Below, piece after piece: positions 1 to 3,178 of a DNA stretch of 5,634 nt. The DNA comes from an uncultured Collinsella sp. Its GTDB lineage: Bacteria; Actinomycetota; Coriobacteriia; Coriobacteriales; Coriobacteriaceae. The position numbers and the translations under genes are program-made. The notes under the pieces are model-generated. The model was not told the origin of the DNA. It made no database searches and worked only from the letters and a program-made list of their open reading frames with translations. Within the stretch, counting starts at the first letter, position 1; every line of letters begins with the position of its first letter. The stretch spans positions 1 through 5,634 of the forward strand of contig CAUGKA010000130.1 in assembly GCA_959599615.1 (NCBI GenBank), given 5' to 3'.

Positions 1-87
1 ATCAATCAAATATATTGCGGGCGGGCACGCGGCCCTCTCGGGTCCTGAGCGCGACTCACCGGACTGGTTGTCTGATATTAAGATGGT
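1..87. other. Window edge, no gene assigned
   Basis: No recognisable gene lies here. All three plus frames could be the tail of an upstream gene: frame 1 stops at 46-48 and frame 3 at 87-89, while frame 2 stays open to 191-193, through the terminator and the att repeat. None of the translations resembles a family I know. A small stem can form at 42-64 (GTCC-TGAG with CTCA and GGAC, bulge CC). The terminator at 88-114 implies that transcription arrives on the plus strand, so this is probably the 3' untranslated region or 3' end of an upstream gene or small RNA. Confidence 0.35.
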
Positions 88-114
88 GAAGGCCCCTTTC
101 GGGGCCTTCTTTTT
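88..114 (+). terminator. Strong rho-independent terminator
   Basis: A perfect 9-bp stem (GAAGGCCCC at 88-96, GGGGCCTTC at 101-109) encloses the tetraloop TTTC and is followed by five T residues (110-114). It ends plus-strand transcription entering from outside the window. Before the inferred insertion it would also have sat directly behind the murB stop codon: the displaced murB tail ends with a stop at 113-115. On the minus strand the loop reads GAAA but no T tract follows, so termination in that direction would be weaker. Confidence 0.88.
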
Positions 115-144
115 AGAGGAATTCGCCGACTCGGTGGACTTCGG
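113..144 (-). pseudogene. Displaced 3' tail of murB
   Basis: Read on the minus strand from 142, this fragment encodes Glu-Val-His-Arg-Val-Gly-Glu-Phe-Leu and then TAA (115-113), the same C-terminus as the intact murB. Identity with the intact gene at the DNA level covers only 120-144. The last codons differ (TTC CTC TAA here, TTT TTA TAG in the intact gene). No murB homology continues beyond 145. The best reading is the original chromosomal end of murB, separated from the gene body by insertion of the 145-806 segment. Confidence 0.75.
120..144. repeat. 25-bp direct repeat, left copy (att-like)
   Basis: The run beginning AATTCGCCGACT and ending GGACTTCGG is identical, base for base, to 807-831 in the same orientation. 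Identity stops at both edges (G119 versus A806, T145 versus G832). Within it, CCGACTC and GACTTCGG form imperfect inverted arms around GGTG, loosely like a tyrosine-recombinase core site. The spacing between copies is 687 bp. Confidence 0.85.
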
Positions 145-365
145 TTTTGGTATTTGGAACCGATGGTTCACCAAAAAGAAAAATGAAATATAACCTAGCT
201 GCGATAATCGCCTTGTTGCGAACTCGAACTGATCATGTAGATCTAAAATAGTCGCAATATACAATTGCCGAGTGGTGCGTTGGGTTGGAGCTGCTGCGGG
301 TCCTATATGGATTGCGGTCTTGCGCCCCGATGTCCAAATAGGTCTCTCTAGACGGGAAGTTGCTC
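145..365. other. AT-rich leader of the cassette gene
   Basis: No convincing coding sequence lies here. Two short inverted repeats are visible: GCGAT-A-ATCGC (201-211), and GCAAT at 254-258 with ATTGC at 264-268. The second surrounds TATACA (258-263), a possible -10 element. TAAAAT (244-249) and TATATG (304-309) are other weak -10 candidates, but none has a good -35 at normal spacing. The promoter of the cassette gene is presumably here but cannot be fixed by eye. Confidence 0.4.
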
Positions 366-731
366 ATGGACACCATATATGACGGAGACGGCTGGGTCGA
401 TCATTATAGTTGGCGACTAGTCGGCTCGGATGACAATGGGGATGTGGTGTTTGATGGACTATGTCCAAAGCATCTCCATCCTTTTGTTTCGTCGTTAATT
501 GAGAGTTCCGCTCGTGTTGCCCCCTACAGCTCGGCGTCGCTTCACGATACGGACGTTTTGAAGACCATAAGGGAATCAATTGACGAGGGCACGATGAGCA
601 GCCTGCTGTTTTCTCAGCTTGTGGGGCTAGATGAGATTGGCTCGAAACGACTGCTTGCGGGCGAAAAAGTGGAACTCACTTATCGGTCGATGATTTCAAT
701 CCTGCGGCTAGCCGATGTTCTTCGCAAATAA
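366..731 (+). CDS. Hypothetical cassette protein, possible HTH C-terminus
   Basis: Encodes 121 residues from the ATG at 366. A GGGAAG motif (354-359) sits 6 bases upstream, whereas the in-frame TTG at 360 directly abuts that motif and has no usable spacing. I do not recognise the family. The N-terminal half is acidic and aromatic (MDTIYDGDGWVDHYSW). The C-terminal half (about residues 66-121) is predicted mostly helical; its stretch SQLVGLDEIGSKRLLAG followed by a helix ending ILRLADVLRK resembles the layout of an Xre/Cro-type helix-turn-helix, so a DNA-binding or antitoxin-like role is possible but unproven. No signal peptide or membrane segment is seen. Codon use (four CTA, two ATA, a TTA and an AGG) contrasts with the GC-rich neighbours and fits acquired DNA. 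It is the only gene between the two att-like repeats and converges on murB, with a shared terminator between them. Confidence 0.72.
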   Translation: MDTIYDGDGWVDHYSWRLVGSDDNGDVVFDGLCPKHLHPFVSSLIESSARVAPYSSASLHDTDVLKTIRESIDEGTMSSLLFSQLVGLDEIGSKRLLAGEKVELTYRSMISILRLADVLRK

Positions 732-734
732 ATG

Positions 735-777
735 ATAACGGGACAAGTGGGCTAGATCACTTGTCCCGTTATTAATT
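735..777. terminator. Bidirectional terminator, 15-bp perfect stem
   Basis: ATAACGGGACAAGTG (735-749) pairs perfectly with CACTTGTCCCGTTAT (758-772) around an 8-base loop. It starts four bases after the stop of the 366-731 gene and lies 28 bases beyond the murB stop. AT-rich tails on both sides (TTAATTAAA on plus, CATTTATTT on minus) suit termination of both convergent genes. It lies inside the inserted segment, so it replaces whatever terminator murB had before, probably the hairpin at 88-114. Confidence 0.8.
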
Positions 778-799
778 AAAGTGGATCGCGATGGGCAGG

Positions 800-1762
800 C
801 TATAAAAATTCGCCGACTCGGTGGACTTCGGGTTCTAGGTCTACGTTGAATTGGTCTTTGACGGTTGTTTGGATGTGGCGGATGAGTTCGTCGACGTCGG
901 CGGCGGTGGCGTGGTCGGCGTTGACGATGAAGCCGCAGTGCTTCTCGCTCACCTGCGCGCCGCCAACGGCGTGTCCTCGCAGGCCGGCATCCATGATGAG
1001 TTTGCCGGCAAAGTAACCCTCGGGGCGCTTGAAAGTGGAGCCAGCACTCGGCATGTCGAGCGGCTGCTTGTCCTCGCGGCGCTGGCGGTAGTCGTCCATG
1101 TCGGCCTTAATCATCGCGGCGTTGCCCGGGGCGAGATTGAAGGTGGCCGAAAGCACGGTAAAGCCGTCGTCGGCGATGCGGCTCTTGCGATAACCCAGGT
1201 TGAGCTCGTCGACATCGAACTCGATGATGCTGCCGCTGCCGCGGGTGCCGTCGTCGAGCATGCGGGCGGGCTTGTAGACGCGCACGGACCCCAGTACATC
1301 GGCCATGCAGGCACCGTAGGCGCCGGCGTTCATGTAGCAGGCGCCGCCGACCGATCCGGGGATACCCGAGATGGGCTCCATGCCGGTGAGACCGGCCTCG
1401 GCTGCTGCCGCGGCGACATCGGAAAGCAAGGCACCGGCTGCTGCCGTGACGTGCGTGCCGTTGACCGTAATGTCGGAGAGGCCCTTGCCCAGCGCCACGA
1501 CAACGCCGCGGATGCCCTTGTCGCCGACGAGTAGGTCGGAGCCGTTGCCCACGATGGTGAGCGGCAGGTCGCAGCGATAGCAGGTATCGAGCGTGGCGAC
1601 GAGGCCCTGCTCGGTATCGGGCGTGACAAAGACGTCGGCCGGGCCGCCGATCTTAAACGTGGTGTGCTCGCGCATGGGCTCGCTCATCAGTACGTTGTCC
1701 TCGCCGGCAACGCCAGCAAGCGCGCACAGCAGGTCCTCGTTAAAAAAGTCGTTCTCGTGCAT
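800..1762 (-). CDS. murB: UDP-N-acetylenolpyruvoylglucosamine reductase MurB
   Basis: Cytoplasmic FAD enzyme that uses NADPH to reduce UDP-GlcNAc-enolpyruvate to UDP-N-acetylmuramate, the second committed step of peptidoglycan synthesis. The 320 residues show the FAD-binding segments HTTFKIGGPADVF (33-45), VGNGSDLLVGDKGIRG (71-86) and GIPGSVGGACYMNAGAYG (133-150). Family catalytic positions are apparent: Arg192 in GYRKSR, Ser242 in SAGSTFKRP and Glu312 in LEPEV. Length and the contiguous C-terminal domain fit the shorter type II MurB. The ATG at 1762 is preferred over an upstream in-frame TTG (1807) because AAGGCGG lies 8 bases before it, and because the TTG overlaps a likely -10 box. The final codons coincide with the right-hand 25-bp repeat, which contains the catalytic Glu312 codon. 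The gene is intact despite the adjacent insertion. Confidence 0.95.
   Translation of the reverse strand: MHENDFFNEDLLCALAGVAGEDNVLMSEPMREHTTFKIGGPADVFVTPDTEQGLVATLDTCYRCDLPLTIVGNGSDLLVGDKGIRGVVVALGKGLSDITVNGTHVTAAAGALLSDVAAAAAEAGLTGMEPISGIPGSVGGACYMNAGAYGACMADVLGSVRVYKPARMLDDGTRGSGSIIEFDVDELNLGYRKSRIADDGFTVLSATFNLAPGNAAMIKADMDDYRQRREDKQPLDMPSAGSTFKRPEGYFAGKLIMDAGLRGHAVGGAQVSEKHCGFIVNADHATAADVDELIRHIQTTVKDQFNVDLEPEVHRVGEFL
807..831. repeat. 25-bp direct repeat, right copy inside murB
   Basis: Identical to 120-144. In the murB frame it encodes the end of Pro311 and then Glu-Val-His-Arg-Val-Gly-Glu and most of Phe319, so an exact exchange within it preserves the protein. It forms the boundary between the conserved gene body and the inserted DNA, which supplies the last codons TTT (partly), TTA and TAG. 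Confidence 0.85.
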
Positions 1763-1770
1763 ACGAATAT

Positions 1771-1777
1771 CCGCCTT
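1771..1777 (-). promoter_or_regulatory. murB ribosome binding site
   Basis: On the minus strand this reads AAGGCGG, one base from the ideal AAGGAGG, with an 8-base gap to the ATG at 1762. It decides the start in favour of a 320-residue MurB rather than the 335-residue TTG alternative. Confidence 0.72.
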
Positions 1778-1805
1778 TTGGTGGTCGTCGTCATCAATCG
1801 ATTGC

Positions 1806-1811
1806 AATATA
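1806..1811 (-). promoter_or_regulatory. Candidate murB -10 box
   Basis: The minus strand reads TATATT, five of six matches to TATAAT. Transcription would begin near 1799 and give a leader of about 37 bases before the ATG at 1762. No good -35 is seen 17 bases upstream (GCACCA), so the assignment is tentative. Confidence 0.42.
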
Positions 1812-1866
1812 CCCCACCCGGACGGATTTGGTGCGCTTGCGGCGATAAAACAGCCGTCTACCGGAT

Positions 1867-1885
1867 TGGTAAAGTGTTTATCACC
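1867..1885. promoter_or_regulatory. Candidate autoregulatory operator of the LacI-type gene
   Basis: TGGTAAA-GTG-TTTATCA is a near palindrome (six of seven arm pairs), followed by CC. Its right arm, read on the minus strand as GGTGATAAA, is identical to the left arm of the phosphoketolase operator at 3072-3080. It precedes the -10 box at 1905 by about 20 bases and so covers the -35 region of the regulator gene. The arms are 3 bases apart here but 4 in the two strong operators, which would weaken or prevent identical binding. Confidence 0.4.
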
Positions 1886-1904
1886 GAGGTAGAGGGGTAG
1901 TCGC

Positions 1905-1910
1905 TATACT
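1905..1910 (+). promoter_or_regulatory. Candidate -10 box of the LacI-family gene
   Basis: TATACT (five of six to consensus) predicts a start near 1917 and a leader of about 29 bases. The -35 position (CACCGA around 1882) is poor. The same hexamer is used in front of the phosphoketolase gene. Confidence 0.5.
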
Positions 1911-1945
1911 TTCAAGAGATTGCGCGTAAACCCGGAAGGAGCGAG

Positions 1946-2974
1946 ATGGCCAACAAAGTCACCCTCAAGCAGATCGCCCAGGAGGTGGGGCTTTCCCCCT
2001 CGTCGGTCTCGCTTGTGCTCAATAATCGGCCCTGTCGCATCTCAGAAGAAAACCGCAAGCTCATCAAGGAGGTCGCGGCGCGCAACCACTATGTTCCCAA
2101 CCAGATTGCGCGTAGCCTGGTCATGCGCGAGTCGCGCACGCTGGGCCTTATCGTCCCTAACATCGAGAGCCGCTTTTTTGCCTCGCTTGCCGGCAGCTTG
2201 GAAAAGCGCTGCCGCGAGGACGGCTATGCGCTCTTTATTACCAGCTCGGGCGGAAGTGCCGACGACGATCTTGAGCTGCTGCGTCAGCTGGTGACGCGCG
2301 GCGTCGACGGTGTCTTTTTGGTGGTGGGTGACGAGTTCTCCGACGACCGCGCCCTGCGCGAAGAGGTCAGCCATCTACCCATCCCTGCCGTGATGGTCGA
2401 TCGTGCCATTGAAGGACTCGAGTGCGACAAGGTGATGTTCGACCACGAGATGGGTGGCTACATGGCCACGCGGTATCTAATTGAGCAGGGTCATCGCCGC
2501 ATCGCCTGTCTGGTTAACGCACGCCGTTCCAATACGGGTCGCAAACGACTTGCCGGCTATGAGCGCGCGCTGCGCGAGGTTGGCCTGCCAATCGACGCGC
2601 GTTTGGAGTTTGAGAGCGAGTACTACATTCCGAGCGCATACGAGGCCTCGGAGGCGGTACTCGCAACTGACGCCACCGCCGTGTTCGCAAGCTCGGATAA
2701 CATTGCCCTCGGTTTGCTCAAGCGCTTGCACGAGATGGGGAAGAGCATCCCGGGCGATATTTCGGTGGTGAGCTATGACAACTCGGCGGCCGATGTTCTC
2801 TTTGAGCCGGCACTGACCGCGATTGAGCAGGACCCTGGTGTCCTTGCGGAGCATGCTTTTGGCTGCATGTCCAAGCGTCTTGCCGGTAGGGGCGGCAGGC
2901 GTGTCGAAGAGGTCGTTCTGGAGCCGGAGCTTATCGTTAAGGACAGCGTGCTCGAACTTACTAAACACAACTAA
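1946..2974 (+). CDS. LacI/GalR-family transcriptional regulator
   Basis: A 342-residue DNA-binding repressor or activator of normal length for the family. An N-terminal helix-turn-helix (VTLKQIAQEVGLSPSSVSLVLNN, residues 5-27 in two parts) is followed by the hinge motif YVPNQIARSLV (49-59). Leu58 is the residue that, in this family, inserts at a central CG of the operator. Residues from about 65 onward form a periplasmic-binding-protein-like sensor and dimerisation domain, with RLAGY (201-205), SSDNIALGLL (249-258) and DISVVSYDN (271-279). AAGGAG at 1936-1941 lies 4 bases before the ATG. It is divergent from murB and precedes the phosphoketolase gene in the same direction; matching palindromes at 3072-3112 make that gene its likely target. 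The effector, presumably a sugar or sugar phosphate, cannot be read from the sequence, and no specific family member is claimed. Confidence 0.93.
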   Translation: MANKVTLKQIAQEVGLSPSSVSLVLNNRPCRISEENRKLIKEVAARNHYVPNQIARSLVMRESRTLGLIVPNIESRFFASLAGSLEKRCREDGYALFITSSGGSADDDLELLRQLVTRGVDGVFLVVGDEFSDDRALREEVSHLPIPAVMVDRAIEGLECDKVMFDHEMGGYMATRYLIEQGHRRIACLVNARRSNTGRKRLAGYERALREVGLPIDARLEFESEYYIPSAYEASEAVLATDATAVFASSDNIALGLLKRLHEMGKSIPGDISVVSYDNSAADVLFEPALTAIEQDPGVLAEHAFGCMSKRLAGRGGRRVEEVVLEPELIVKDSVLELTKHN

Positions 2975-2979
2975 ACACG
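2960..2979 (+). repeat. Two-copy 10-bp tandem repeat over a stop codon
   Basis: ACTAAACACA is followed directly by ACTAAACACG. The second copy contains the TAA stop (2972-2974) of the LacI-family gene. A gain or loss of one 10-bp unit would shift the frame at the C-terminus. Confidence 0.6.
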
Positions 2980-2986
2980 TTTATCA
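2969..2986. promoter_or_regulatory. Weak distal operator-like half-site
   Basis: The end of this segment, GTTTATCA, carries the same TTTATCA arm as the main operators, but the left arm is poor (11 of 18 positions match the symmetric consensus). Its centre is 105 bp from operator 1 and 126 bp from operator 2, about ten and twelve helical turns. This would allow looping if it is bound at all. Confidence 0.22.
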
Positions 2987-3009
2987 ATTTGCAGAGACCG
3001 AATGTGGAG

Positions 3010-3036
3010 CACCTGTGACAATCAACGCCGCAGGTG
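3010..3036 (+). other. Short hairpin after the regulator gene
   Basis: CACCTG (3010-3015) pairs with CAGGTG (3031-3036) across a 15-base loop. No T tract follows directly, so it is a poor terminator candidate. No other terminator is seen between the regulator and the phosphoketolase gene, and read-through remains possible. Confidence 0.3.
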
Positions 3037-3071
3037 AATGTCGCGTTTTGCTAATCGATGGGATTGATAAG

Positions 3072-3093
3072 GGTGATAAAACGTTTTTTCACC
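3072..3093. promoter_or_regulatory. LacI-type operator 1 of the phosphoketolase gene
   Basis: The core TGATAAAACGTTTTTTCA (3074-3091) is symmetric around a central CG, and flanking GG and CC extend the palindrome to 22 bp with one mismatched pair. A palindrome with central CG is the hallmark of LacI/GalR-family sites. It lies just upstream of the -35 position, centred about 44 bases before the predicted transcript start. Confidence 0.75.
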
Positions 3094-3094
3094 A

Positions 3095-3112
3095 TGATAA
3101 AACGTTTTAGCA
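3095..3112. promoter_or_regulatory. LacI-type operator 2 of the phosphoketolase gene
   Basis: TGATAAAACGTTTTAGCA is symmetric around the central CG with one mismatched pair, and its first 14 bases equal those of operator 1. It occupies the -35 to -10 spacer, so a bound regulator would block RNA polymerase. The 21-bp offset from operator 1 (two helical turns) puts both on the same face of the DNA. Confidence 0.75.
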
Positions 3113-3114
3113 AA

Positions 3115-3120
3115 TATACT
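3115..3120 (+). promoter_or_regulatory. Candidate -10 box of the phosphoketolase gene
   Basis: TATACT lies 3 bases after operator 2 and predicts a transcript start near 3127, leaving a leader of about 52 bases. There is no consensus -35 (CCATGA at 17-base spacing). Confidence 0.55.
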
Positions 3121-3178
3121 AGTCCCAACGAAAGGTTGCCGTATCGGAGGGTGACCGCACAGCGAAGGGACATAAACA

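Larger units (their letters stand above)
120..831. mobile_element. Small murB-targeted integrated cassette
   Basis: This 687-bp unit plus one repeat is bounded by perfect 25-bp direct repeats, the right one being the coding 3' end of murB. Its content is AT-richer than the flanking genes and includes codons (ATA, TTA, CTA, AGG) that are rare or absent in the neighbours. It holds one gene and a terminator. No recombinase, transposase or terminal inverted repeat is visible, so it is either non-autonomous, mobilised in trans, or the deletion remnant of a larger island. A duplication of the murB end by illegitimate recombination is an alternative, but it would not easily explain the two different synonymous tails after the repeat. 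Confidence 0.68.

Noticed and set aside
22..114. Possible small RNA ending at the 88-114 terminator
   Set aside because: TATATT at 11-16 could act as a -10 and a small stem exists at 42-64, but no -35 is visible within the window and the RNA fits no family I recognise. A 3' untranslated region is equally likely.
2..193. Open plus frame running through the terminator and the left repeat
   Set aside because: It crosses a strong terminator hairpin and the displaced murB tail, has no visible start, and its product resembles nothing known. It is most likely chance.
735..772. 15-bp perfect stem as an integron attC site or transposon end
   Set aside because: It lacks attC-type box sequences and lies between convergent genes with AT-rich tails on both sides, so a bidirectional terminator explains it better. 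The element boundaries are the 25-bp repeats instead.
851..1534. Long plus-strand open frame opposite murB
   Set aside because: It mirrors murB codons, shows low-complexity Val/Gly/Ala composition and no domain. The minus strand clearly encodes MurB.
1763..1807. TTG start giving a 335-residue MurB
   Set aside because: The TTG overlaps the likely -10 box, while the ATG at 1762 has a well-spaced AAGGCGG. The extra residues (rich in Asp) match no MurB feature.
3146..3151. GGAGGG as ribosome site for a leader peptide before phosphoketolase
   Set aside because: No start codon follows at usable distance. The AAGGGA at 3165-3170 properly serves the ATG at 3179.
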